Source: Trogon surrucura (lineage: Eukaryota > Chordata > Aves > Trogoniformes > Trogonidae). Taken from it: a stretch of 64,000 nucleotides of DNA. The notes below the pieces were generated by a model that did no database searches, was not told the DNA's origin, and worked only from the letters and a program-made list of their open reading frames with translations. Positions 23,709-34,200 of this stretch are shown here, one piece after another. Location: assembly GCA_020746105.1 (NCBI GenBank), contig CM036658.1, forward strand, positions 32,637,099-32,701,098, in the 5' to 3' direction. The stretch's first letter is position 1. Each line of letters begins with the position of its first letter. A program made the translations under genes and the position numbers.

Positions 23709-26700
23709 GCTGTTCTAGTTTTTTTCTTCTCTCATCCGTAAGTCTCTCTGCCTCATTCCCTTTTCTCTTCCCGTTTGTGGGGGGGAAGAGGGGGTTAGAG
23801 AGCGTCTGTCCGTGTTAGTGGCCGGCCCAGCCCTAACCCGCGACACCTTTATATTGACATATATAACCTTCTAGCTGGTATGTTCCTTCTGTATAGCAAG
23901 CATTTCACCAGTAGTAAAAAAGGATACATCTGTGAGACATAAACCACTAACAGCAAGTGCCTTCAAGTGCACATCTTCACACCATCTAACCACATGTGAC
24001 TCAGTGTACGAGCTGTACGTGGAAACCAGAGGCTGAGTGCACATTTGCAAAAATCTTTTAGCCAAAACACAGAGCACTGCATGTGAGCTCAGCTCTCCCT
24101 CCGAGTGTGGGGAGCGTGCTGCTGGTGGCAGAAGGCAGGCACTCTGCGTTAGAGGAGGGAGGTGGATGCTGATGGTGCTGGCTTCAGCCTCTGACATCTG
24201 TCCCTATCCTTCAGAGAAAGGTATGGGCGTGTATGAGTGGAAGAAATTATGACGGTCTCTTAAGGGCACAAAAATAAACCCCACTGGATGATTTCCACCA
24301 GACTAGTCAATATCTGCACAGGAAATCTGGCAGACTGTTGATCACTCTTAGGAAATGACTAGCTACATGGAACCATCAAGTCTCGGAACTTCAGTCCTCC
24401 AGAGGAGAGTCAAACAGGTACTCTGTGTTGTTTTGCTTTGTTCTTTTTTTTTACATAAGAAAAGGGAGAGTACTGTGGTACCTGTATATATGTAGATGCA
24501 GAAAATACTGTTGCCACATTTCTCCATTTACTTGGAAAGTACAAATATTGCAGGTATCCTCTCTCTAAAAAAAATGGCAAATATAAACTGCCAGCATTGT
24601 TTCACAGCCACAAGACTATCCAAGTTTTGTATTTTATAACATTCAGGGAAACTGAAACAAAAAGTAGCTGAATTACAGCAAGCTGGTGTTCCAGAATATT
24701 AACTATTGTAATGAAATACAGATAAATACATCAGACAATGACAAATGAGACACAAAGAAAATTACACTTTCTTCTACACTTTGTTGTTGTTAGACTTCAC
24801 ATCTACTGACCTGCACAAATTGTATGTTCCTACTATTTGAGAGGACATTAAAAGAAAGTTTCTCCCTTACTTTTCTTCCACCGTGGATAAAGGTTACACC
24901 TGAACAATAAGAAAGAACTGGACGTAGTTCAGACAGTAGCTTGGGTTGCAAACAGAAAAGAATACAGCTTCTTATTACATGGAGCTATTCCCATTCAATT
25001 TTAATAAATACTTTATTTAGGAAAAAAAAACCCAACCTCATCTCAGCTAGTGCATAAGGCTATTACACCCTTCCTGTTTTCTACAGTTTTATAGTGTTTG
25101 GAAATCAATATGACTCAAGTAGCACACAAAGTACTGAAAATAGAAACACCCAATGGCTCAGCAGGATGCAGCATCCCTGAGCTTCCAAATGAGATTTATA
25201 AGAAAGAATAATTCCTGTAAAATACGGTACTTTCATCTAAACTATAACTTTCATAAGAGTTCCCAGAAATCTTGTATAATTACAATTAGAAAAGGGCATT
25301 AGGAAAAGCAGTATTCCACTCAGTCAGCAAAAGGGGTACAATTCCAGAAAAAAATTACACATAATGATGTCTACTGAACCTCATCTCTCACCAAGGTTTC
25401 TTTTGCAAGACACAAAGTCACACTGATAAAAATGTAATTAACTAAGGAAATGCTGATTATTTGTCTTACTCCTTTTTTTTTCATACAGTTTGGCAAAATT
25501 TTTCTGCTCCTACAATATTTCTTTTTTACTTGCATGATACCATCTTCCTAAGACATAACTGTTTATGGCTATCCCTTCTGTCCTGCCTACATCATTGCAT
25601 TGCTCAGTCTCCTGTGATCCTCAGGAGATTTGGTCATTCCATTCCTGCTTGATAGTCAAAAGTTCAAAACTCACCTTTATTAAAAAGTGTTCACGCAAAA
25701 GGATTTGATTCATCGTTTATTACTCCCACACAGCGATAGACAGTAACACGTGGCTCAGAGAAAGATAAAAATCTCAGTGTGCAAATTTACTCTGTGAAAG
25801 CTTTGGTTGCTGAGCAGGCAAGGAGAAGTAAAGAATCGTACAGAAGTGGACATTCAGGCTTGCTGAGGTAGGAATAGCATTGCATTTATGAAACACAGCC
25901 TGTCGTCTTTTATCCCATGAACTCAAACACTTTCCTAGGGAGAAAGTTTGCAGTCAAAGCTGCTGCTGTCAGCCACGTACCCCTCCAGCTGCTCAGGAGA
26001 ATCGCAAAGGAGATTCCATCAGAACTCAGGCTGATCTGAAACAAGTACTTCCACACTTTGCCAGGAGACACTTTTAGGAGGAGTTCTTGGCTTTCCATTT
26101 TCACTATGTCTAGGACAGTCCTTACAGGTCTTCTCACAAAATGTCCCTAGAAAGGCAGTCAGGGTCCAGTGAAAAGTTAAACGGTAATAGACACCAATCA
26201 TTCACACCATTACTTCCACAGAGGTGAAGTTCTTGGGATCCCCTTGTTTCTTTCTCTTCAGAATCAGAGTTATCTTTTACAGGAACAAGTAGCAATAGTA
26301 CTTCACTCAGTCTGCTTCAGCTTCTTATTACACAACAAAGGTAAATTATAGTTTTGCCTTCAGGCCTCAGTTCAAATTTAAACAAAATATCTCATGAGAA
26401 TCATGAGACATACAACATGCTGAAGAGCAGACTGAAAGACAATTGAAATGTTAGAAATCAGAAAAACAGTGATCATGATCTGTATGGATATTAAAGAATA
26501 TTTGAACATAGGAGCTTCATACAGGTAATGTAAACTTATGTTTTTCTCAACAATCTAGCTATTAATATCTTTAATATCATTTAAATATACAAAATTCTAA
26601 GAATAAAGACTACAAAGGAATAGTAAGAATAAAAAATAAAACCATTTAGAGGACATCATATGCATTTTTAAACCTAAAGTAATGCCGAAACTGGGCTATA

Positions 26701-27233
26701 CTTATAGTCCACTTTCCCCTCAGTAAGATGGTAAGGCATAGATCTTGCGATACTGTTATCACCACAGCAAATCTAAAACATTGGCTTTACATTAATACTT
26801 AATCATTCCATAATCATCACAATATTCATGAAAGACGTATGTGCTAACGTGTCTTATCTTGCAAGAGGAATTCACGTAATATTATTGTCCACAAACTTCA
26901 TTTCTGTAAAACTGCCAGCCTCACACACTGCTTGTTTACCTAAGACCAAAAATAACTTCTTTTGTCTATTCTTCAAGGAAACAGCTTCAATCACATTTCA
27001 GTAAATAGCTCAACTTTTTTAATGAGGCTGCTTTTCCAACATGTTTAAAGTGGACTTCACATACTATTCTATTTATTACAGTAAAAAATGAGAAAAAGCT
27101 AACAAAAAAGGCACTGCATTGTTCGTTCTTTCAGAAGTTTCAGGGGCAAAAATGGAGTCTCTGTAGGCCCGGTGAGTCAACGCAGTCTCATACACAATTG
27201 GAAATCTGTCAAGAGAGATGTTAACTCAAATAC

Positions 27234-27255
27234 TTTTTTTTTTTAAAAAAAAAAA
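27234..27255. repeat. Perfect (T)11(A)11 palindrome
   Basis: Eleven T followed directly by eleven A, then CCC. It is a perfect 22-bp inverted repeat with no loop and a stiff, nucleosome-disfavouring tract pair. Confidence 0.95.
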
Positions 27256-28284
27256 CCCACAGTAAATGCTTAATGTGCTGTCAGAAGAACATCTTTAAAA
27301 GTTCCAGAATGCGCAAGGACTCAACAGATGCAGTTTCTGCTGCACCAATACTGTCGTATACTAACTACAAGTATTAACACCTCATTACTTCCAACAGAAC
27401 AGCCAGTAAACCACTTTCATCAAAGTATGTAACTGTTTAGTGCTATCATTTGTTTAGACAACAAATTGGCTGACCTGCTTTGAAGCATGTGTATTTAGCA
27501 TCCAAGACTTTCTTGCATTCAGGTATACAGTTAATATTTTAAGTACCAGCAAGAGTCCCCCGCAAAAAACCAAGAAAGAAACCCCACAAAACAAAATCAA
27601 AAAACCAAGAAAGTACATATTATTCTCACTACTCCACTGTGGTGATCGATGGATTAACTTTTGTCTATTTAAGAAAATGTGAAATGTGAACATAAATCCA
27701 CATGCAATTTTGACGTAGATGCAGTACTTTTTATCTGCTGATCCTGGTTGGTCCAATGCAACAGAGTACACAAATTCAGTTACTTTCAAATACATGAGTA
27801 CATGCAAAGTTGAGGTCGTGTAAATGGTCTGCTGGCCTAGAGCTCACGCACAATAACATAGGATAAAAACACTGAAACCTCACTGAAAAGTTCAGGGCTT
27901 CAGTAAGAAGAGCTTGACATTTCTTTAAGACCAATCAGAAGAACAACCAAACTGAGAATCTGCATGGAAACTGAAGGAGGAAAACAGATCTTTCATACTG
28001 TTCAGTGAATAATTTTAGTGAAGAATCAGAGAAACTAAAACTTAAAAAAGTAATGAACTTAAGTTTGGTTCTTAATGGATTGTGTACCTGTATGCACAGA
28101 CTTGTGTGGTCCAGTTAAGACTGAGGTATTCATGACTTCTCTTTCTTATATGGACTCTTTCTGACAGATATTATGTGAGCTCATTCTGCACCTTTTCATT
28201 TAGTGAATCTTTCACAGTGAGCAGTACGTCCTACACTTGAAATAAGCAGGAAAGACATTATCTTTGATATCTCTGCTCGTTTCC

Positions 28285-28340
28285 GAACTTAGAATAAAAC
28301 AAGTATTAGTTTTAAACTGAAGGGGGATAGGATGAGAGGG
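28285..28340 (+). mobile_element. Possible degraded CR1 scrap
   Basis: AATAAAACAAGTATTAGTTT, then TAAACTGAAGGGGGATAGGA, resembles the CR1 segment 'GGACAAGGGGGAATGGTTTTAAACT...GGGTAGA' seen at 290-315 in this window. The next expected CR1 block (GGAACAGGTTGCCCAGAG) is at best very weakly present near 28430. Low confidence. Confidence 0.28.
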
Positions 28341-29716
28341 CAAACACTGACTATATCAGTGATTGAAGTTTTGCTACTTCAGAGAAAAATGACTCATCAG
28401 AACAAGAACAGGGACCCAGCCATTAAATTGCTGGAACATTTTACAAGCCACAGCACCAGGTACTGGTAAGAACTCATCACAACTGCTACACGCAAATCTG
28501 GTGATCCATTTTCAAGAAATATGATTCAAGTTGGCACAAGAACAGGAAATGGATGCTAGGAGTTTCAGGGAATAGAAAGCTTATTTATATTACCAACAAA
28601 GCCAGCTTGGTTTACATAAGGATTGCAATACAATGACAATTAGGAAATAAGATTACTCTTTAAATGTTAGAGGAAGTGTCATAAAAAACTCTTAAGTTCA
28701 AAGCCAACTTTTACATACACAGAAAAAAAGGAGGGTAGACTTCGAGAAGAGATCAATTATTAGAAGGTTCATTGTTCTCAGAGCATAGATTCTGGTCAAA
28801 CATCTAGTAGCAACAGTAAAGGTAAAACATCTAACTATAGCAAAGATGCATATAACTGTATCACATAGCTAGGAGATGTCTTCCAGTTTCATTCTACTCC
28901 TATTTGTTCTTCCCTTAGGTGACCCTTTGCATTCAATATGTCAAAGTGTATCACATAATTGGCATAAACATTCAAATATGTAGCCCTAAAAGTTCTGGTA
29001 GTAAATACACTGAAGTACCATGGTCTTAGTTTCTACAGTTTATTATTTTGCTATGAAAACAATTAAATGCCATGCCATTAACAATTAAACAGCAGCCCCC
29101 AAGATGAAGAGAACTTATTTCAATATACGATTTAGCAACTCTTGAATCTGCTTACTAAAGCAGAATAACTGCAACAAAAGTAACAGGCATTGACTAATTT
29201 GGGGCGGAGTGGTGGGGAGAAATCCGACTTTGGTAATGAATTTTAAAAAGCATGTGGCTTGCTTTTTAAACATGGAAAACAGGAAATGGTTAGAGGACTC
29301 CACTAAGCAATCCTCAAAATATATATCAAAGCTTCCTTTCAAGACTAGGTTCCGGAACATACACCCATTAGCATTGAGAAGTGTTACTCCAGCATCTGAA
29401 CTATTTTAGATCTAATGAATCAGCAGGAGTAATACATATGGTGTTGATATACCAGCCAACTCTTTTCCTCTGGGAATGGCACAGTTCATACAAAAAACTG
29501 AACAATTCCTTAAATATTCACTGTTGAGTAAAACTTTGAGAACTGAAAAATAAGGTATTGTTCAGAATGGCAAGGCTTCACTAAACGAAGCCACAAGCAC
29601 AGCAGCTGTCATAACAGAAACCCCTATGAAACATCTTTGCTGTCAGTTTCTGTGAAGAAATACAAACTTTCAAGGCCGAGATTTGGATAATAACTTTGTG
29701 GACCATCTTAGGCACT

Positions 29717-29743
29717 CCCACCCCCCGCCCTCCCCCAAATCCC
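29717..29743 (-). other. Strong G-quadruplex motif (minus strand)
   Basis: On the plus strand the C-tracts are CCC, A, CCCCCC, G, CCC, T, CCCCC, AAAT, CCC. The minus strand therefore has five G-tracts of at least three separated by loops of 1-4 bases, and up to six if the G6 run is split, which exceeds the four needed for a quadruplex. It stands out sharply from AT-rich surroundings and lies outside any repeat I recognise. Confidence 0.85.
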
Positions 29744-32518
29744 GGTATTCAATTCCCCACTCTATAACAAAGGTATTACTCTTCTTCTCACACTGGTGTG
29801 CACAGAAGCCGGTAATGCAAATAATTTCCATAAAGCAGGAGCTTGAGTTGTCACCTGAATAATTCCATTATTCAGAGCATCATATACAGATTCTGTGATT
29901 GTAATATTCAGCAACTCCTAAAAAAGAACTTATTTCAACTTGTTTTTGAAAGAGGTGAAAAATCTTTGCAACACAATGACTCATAAGCAGCTGAAATGCA
30001 CTGTACTGTGTGTTTTCCTCACGGGTAGAAGAATTAACTTACGTGCAGCCTCTGGAAGCAAAGCAAGGAACTGTGACAGCAATTGCTGTAGATATTCCCG
30101 CTTGCCAGCAGAAGACAATTCACCAGGCAGCAGCAGCAGCTTTCAGATGCTGTCCTTGGCAAGGTAGGCAGCAAGGTCATGGTAACTTTACTGCCTGCAG
30201 CAACCAACCGTCCCAGGCAGCTGCACCGGGCGCGACAGCCCTTCCAGAGACACGAGGTCGCGCGTTACCCACTCAGTACAAGAACACTGTGTGTTCAGAA
30301 ATAGTAATGCAAGCTCTTGTGACAGTGGAACAGCGCATTGAAAGAGAGGAATTAAGGACAGCACTGTTCTCCAGACAAGTTGTTTTGACAACAAATAGGT
30401 ATAATCACATAATCATGGAAAACAGAAAAGAAATGGAGCAAAGCACTGCTTATCCTGAAAGTGAAAATTCCAGTCTGCTTCAGAATTAGCCTACCCTGCT
30501 GAGAAAGATGGATCCATAAATATTTCCCATTAAATAAACTTAAGTAAAGATAGTATTTCCCTCCTATTTTGTAGAGAAAGTGTTTCATTCCATGCTGATG
30601 GGACATCTAACAGCATTATGTCACCAAACAGAGCAAAGGATTAAAGAGGAAAAAGCTCTGATTTTTAAATAGAAACTGCTTTCAGAGAGACAGACTAGCA
30701 AGATTCTACTTTGCAAATGCAGAATAGTAGCATGAGGAAGAGTCTGTTCACCATTGTTTTAAATATGTTCCATATGGTCTTCCAGGGTAGAGTGTTTTCA
30801 CAGCCTTTAATGAAAGAGCATGAAGACTGCAGAGAAAAAAACACACCTTTTATTAACCTTCAAAAAACCTAAAATGCACCTTTCAGGGCATATGGAAATT
30901 CAGATCCTGGCATCTGTTACTAATGATAAATTATGAGTTATAAACCAGCTTAGCTAGACATTTTCCGAAAAAAAAGTTGCATTCAATCTGGAATTTCAGA
31001 ACTCATCTGAAACTAAAAGTATGCCAGAGGCATATGTCAGTTTGTTTGTTTGCTTTATATTTTAATTAATTAATTTACTCATTTTAAATCTGTTTTGCAT
31101 GTGGGCAAAAGCTTGGAGGTGGGAGGGGGGGGAACTTCCTGTAACTGAGTTTATTTTTGCAATAAATATCATGTTGATTCTTAACACAATTTTACCCTTA
31201 TAAGAATAACAATGCCATTGTTTCCTTATCCTCCCCTAAACACTAGTCTCTAAAGTGGTTATAGCTAGATAACAAGCTTTAAAGGACAGGAAATTCAAAG
31301 AGTTTGTAAGAGGGAAATAAAAATAATGCTACTTGGGTGTTCAGTAAAAGCCCTGCATTCAGAGACCTTTTCCATGTAAAAAAAATAGCAATTTGACATT
31401 CTCACACATTGTGGCTTGTGGCCACAGAGAAGGCAACATGCCAAATATTAGGAGGTGCACCATCTTATTGTGAGTTTAATGAAAACTCCAAAGACAATTA
31501 CACTCAATTTTTATCCAGACTATGTTAACCACTAGTTACCATTGTGTCTTATTCATCCAGACTAGGTTCTAAAGTAACTTTTTTTCATCAGAGGCTTCTG
31601 ATGAGAACCCAGACAGAATAATACACTGACATGTCTCTGTCACTTGGTTGGTACAAATGGGAGTGGCTAAAAATGACATGCTTTGTAGCCACTGTTTCAT
31701 GAATATTAGTCCTGCATGGAAAAGTAGCTTGGAAAGTTAATATAATGATGCACACAACTGAAGTCAATTGCACATGGCTTTTACTGGGCCTAACAAATCT
31801 GTATCACTGCTTTTACTTTAGAGTTATACCACATTTGAACTGCAATTCAGACAAGATAGTTACACTAGCAATTTCCACTCTCCCTGCTTTTTCACTCTTT
31901 CATGCAGTATCCATATAACACACAAACATTTAATCACTTTTATTTTTCCAATGTTCCTGCCATAGTGGATCATTTACTCACAACAGACAAAATCTACACA
32001 AGATGCAGAAAGTACTAGATGCTCTGGAAACTGCTGAGTTGGCTCTGTTTATTACTTTTAATGACAAATTCTTATAAGTATGGTAGATTTACATGTAAAT
32101 GCATTCATTCCTTTTCATGTTTCTTTGGGAAATACGATCTGAAAACAAATTCAAAGAATAGAATTAAATGCTCCTAGGATAAAAAAAACCAACCAACCAA
32201 ACAAAAAAAACCACAAAAAACCCAAGCTGTATTTTCCTCTGTAAGCTGTAACTCCAAGGCTAAAGAGCCATCCTTCCTCTCATAAAATGAATGAAGAATT
32301 CTCTGATCTTCCTAAGCTGGGTTTTGTTCTTTTGAGAGACATTCCAATGGAAAGATTTGCACTATAGCACTCTTTCCAGAAACTCCTTTTTATTTTCTGC
32401 TTGGGAAAAAAAAAAAAAAAAGTCTTAGAATTTTTTGTCTATAAAAGAGTGACCTCTGCAGTTAGTCTCTGCAGAGCTCTTTACACTCTTCTTTAATCTT
32501 TTTCAGTATCACAGATTT
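29744..32518. other. Non-coding stretch holding one long open frame and a GC-richer block
   Basis: Mostly AT-rich. The exception is about 30110-30290, richer in G, C and CpG, inside the open frame listed separately. A G-rich run at about 31119-31132 falls short of a strict quadruplex. An A/C-rich tract lies at 32178-32226. Confidence 0.5.
30010..30489 (+). other. Long open frame without ATG start, unrecognised
   Basis: A plus-strand frame of about 159 codons that begins at a GTG and ends with TAG near 30487; no ATG occurs until mid-frame. It contains an alanine/glutamine-rich piece (QKTIHQAAAAAFRCC), partly from a CAG repeat, then a segment rich in CpG (GGGCGCGACAGCCC and GGTCGCGCG), then an acidic C-terminus. 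It is one of the longest frames outside transposable elements. GCAAGGTAGGCAG at about 30159 resembles a splice donor. No domain is recognised. Random occurrence in a GC-richer patch is the leading explanation. Confidence 0.15.
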
Positions 32519-32540
32519 GGGGGGGTGGGGGTGAGGAGGG
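32519..32540 (+). other. G-quadruplex-type motif (plus strand)
   Basis: G7, T, G5, TGAGGA, GGG. The G7 run can supply two tracts with a single-G loop, so four tracts of three G with loops of 1-6 bases are available. It sits just upstream of a purine-rich stretch. Confidence 0.7.
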
Positions 32541-33729
32541 ATGGAGAAGAGAGGAAATGGGAAAAAACCAACATTATCGACCTCTCAGAACTCTGATATC
32601 AAGCATTTCAAATGTGGATAGTTTCTCCCTCTCCTTCACTACAAGAGGAAGACAGGGTCCAAATTTGAGAAAACAAAACACAACAAAACAACAAACCCAT
32701 CACCAACAAAGCAACCATATCACTGCGCCGCCTGCTGCAGTACTGAAAGAAATTTAATCCTGAAATGTTCACTCACTGACCCCCCTAAATCTGCAGAAAA
32801 GAATTCTGAACCTACTGCAGATCACAAGTTGAATCAACAGTGGGGTGATGCTGCCCTCTCTAGTGCATTAAGAGGAGTGTTCTATACAAGACTCAAAGGT
32901 TTTCTGTTTTGGGGAGAGGGGGTTGGTAGAAGTGAGGCATCAGCTGAGTCCAATTTCAGTTACTTTACTTCAAGTGTATACAAAATGACAAGGATTCAGG
33001 CAAAACCTGCAGCATGAACATTCAGAGAGCATAATTTACAAAAAAAAAAAAAAGAGAAAAAAAAGCAAAAAAAATTGTTTAGAATAAAAGAGAGGATCAA
33101 GGGTATATACTTCAGATCTTGATATATTCAGCAGACTGTTGTAAAAGAGATCTGTACTCCAAGGACATTTGCATGGTAGACCAAATTTGCAGTAAGAGAG
33201 ACTTAGTGTCAATATCTATATATCTGGAAAGACTTCCTTTCCAGTCATATGGATAATTCGACTCAGTGGAAAGTATGTAAGAAACTCAAAGAATCTCTGC
33301 CACTGGGAAGCTGCAAAGAACAGTGAAGAAATATCTCCCAGGGAAGGCTTAAGTGCATCAATTGGCTTTTGCTCTCAGAGGTAGTGAGACCAGAGACTGC
33401 CTCCTACTTGCCACCTTCTGTACTTGCATTGAGAGCAGGGTAAGAATGTAGGGTACCACAGCCAGCTTCCAGTATGGCTAGGACAGTTAGCATAGTCTTT
33501 TTTAAATCCAGCCCCAAGTCTCTACTTTGCTGCCTGTAGGACCTCTGCAGCACATCAGGGCAGCCCCCAAAATGCCTGCAGCCACCTATACCTGTATCTA
33601 GAGAAAAGATCATTAGAAAACTTCCTGCAGTAATGTAGAAGAAACATACAAGCAGTAATACTCAGTAGGATCTTGGTTTGCATGTCCTGACACTTTTTCA
33701 TCTAAGCAGGCAATAAAACAGGCCTTCGC
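32541..33729. other. Non-coding stretch with A-rich tracts
   Basis: A/C-rich at 32671-32720 (CAAAACAAC-type) and A-rich at 33040-33078. No gene or interspersed repeat recognised. Confidence 0.5.
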
Positions 33730-33795
33730 AGAGTGACAGAGTGGGTAAAGATGGAAAAGACCTCTGGAGATCACACTGTCCAACCTCCCAAGCTT
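33730..33795 (-). mobile_element. CR1 LINE extreme 3' end, diverged (short)
   Basis: Antisense it reads GGGAGGTTGGACAGTGTGAT, then CTCCAGAGGTCTTTTCCATC, then CCACTCTGTCACTCT. This follows the CR1 tail 'GGTTGGACTAGATGATCTCCAGAGGTCCCTTCCAAC...ATTCTGTGAT' with scattered substitutions. About 65 bp remain. Confidence 0.72.
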
Positions 33796-33979
33796 CTCTC
33801 TTCCATCTGTAGAACATGGATTAGTCTGAGAGCTGAACAAGTTTGGTCACTTCCAGCCTGCTTCAAATGAAAGTCTGGATCTGCCATCAAGCAGCAGTCA
33901 TCAAGAGTTTGCTGAATAAATGAAAGATTTTGTTAATAAATTAGAAATTATTTCCTAACATGCTCTATGAAGAATTTAA

Positions 33980-34200
33980 GAGTCGGTGTAAGACATTTCT
34001 TCCTTGTGCCTGTATTATCAGGCACTGGGATGCACTGCCCAGGGAAGTGGTGGAGTCACCATCCCTGGAGGTGTTTAAGGAGAGGCTGGATGTGGCACTT
34101 AGTGCTGCGGTCTGGCCGATGTGGTCGTGTTGAGTCATAGGCTGGACTTGATGATCTCAGACGTCTTTTCCAGCCTCAATAATTCTGTGATTCTGTGATT
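33980..34200 (+). mobile_element. CR1 LINE 3' end, same subfamily as the 14.5 kb copy
   Basis: Sense CR1 tail of about 220 bp, ending in ATTCTGTGATTCTGTGATT at 34200. The block AGGCACTGGGATGCACTGCC through the TGATGATCTCAGA segment matches the reverse complement of 14487-14665. By eye I count about ten mismatches in roughly 175 aligned bases plus one 12-bp indel, so near 94% identity. It retains GGTGTTTAAGGA, absent from the 14.5 kb copy. Confidence 0.93.

Larger units (their letters stand above)
23047..23845 (+). mobile_element. Solo LTR, ERVL-like, 799 bp
   Basis: A complete, isolated long terminal repeat of an avian endogenous retrovirus. It starts TGTCCTGGGTT and ends AACCCGCGACA; the two ends are inverted repeats matching at 9 of 11 positions, beginning TG and ending CA. 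It is bounded by a perfect 5-bp direct repeat, CCTTT at 23042-23046 and 23846-23850. A 5-bp duplication suits class III (ERVL-type) elements. The upstream half has the GATAACACCTGATGTTT and TATTCCATCCCACATATG segments I associate with bird ERVL LTRs. No retroviral coding sequence flanks it, so it is a product of LTR-LTR recombination. Long antisense frames inside it (23111-23593) are not genes. Confidence 0.9.
23846..29716. other. AT-rich non-coding stretch
   Basis: No gene recognised. Minus-strand frames at 23871-24197 (108 codons) and 27454-27807 (117 codons) carry no domain motif; the latter is low in complexity in its middle. A possible CR1 scrap and a T11A11 palindrome within it are listed separately. 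Confidence 0.5.

Noticed and set aside
27454-27807. 117-codon minus-strand frame with hydrophobic segments
   Set aside because: The hydrophobic part comes from an A/C-rich low-complexity tract on the plus strand; no start context or homologue recognised.
31119-31132. G-rich run GGGAGGGGGGGG
   Set aside because: Supplies only three G-tracts with short loops; not a strict quadruplex motif.
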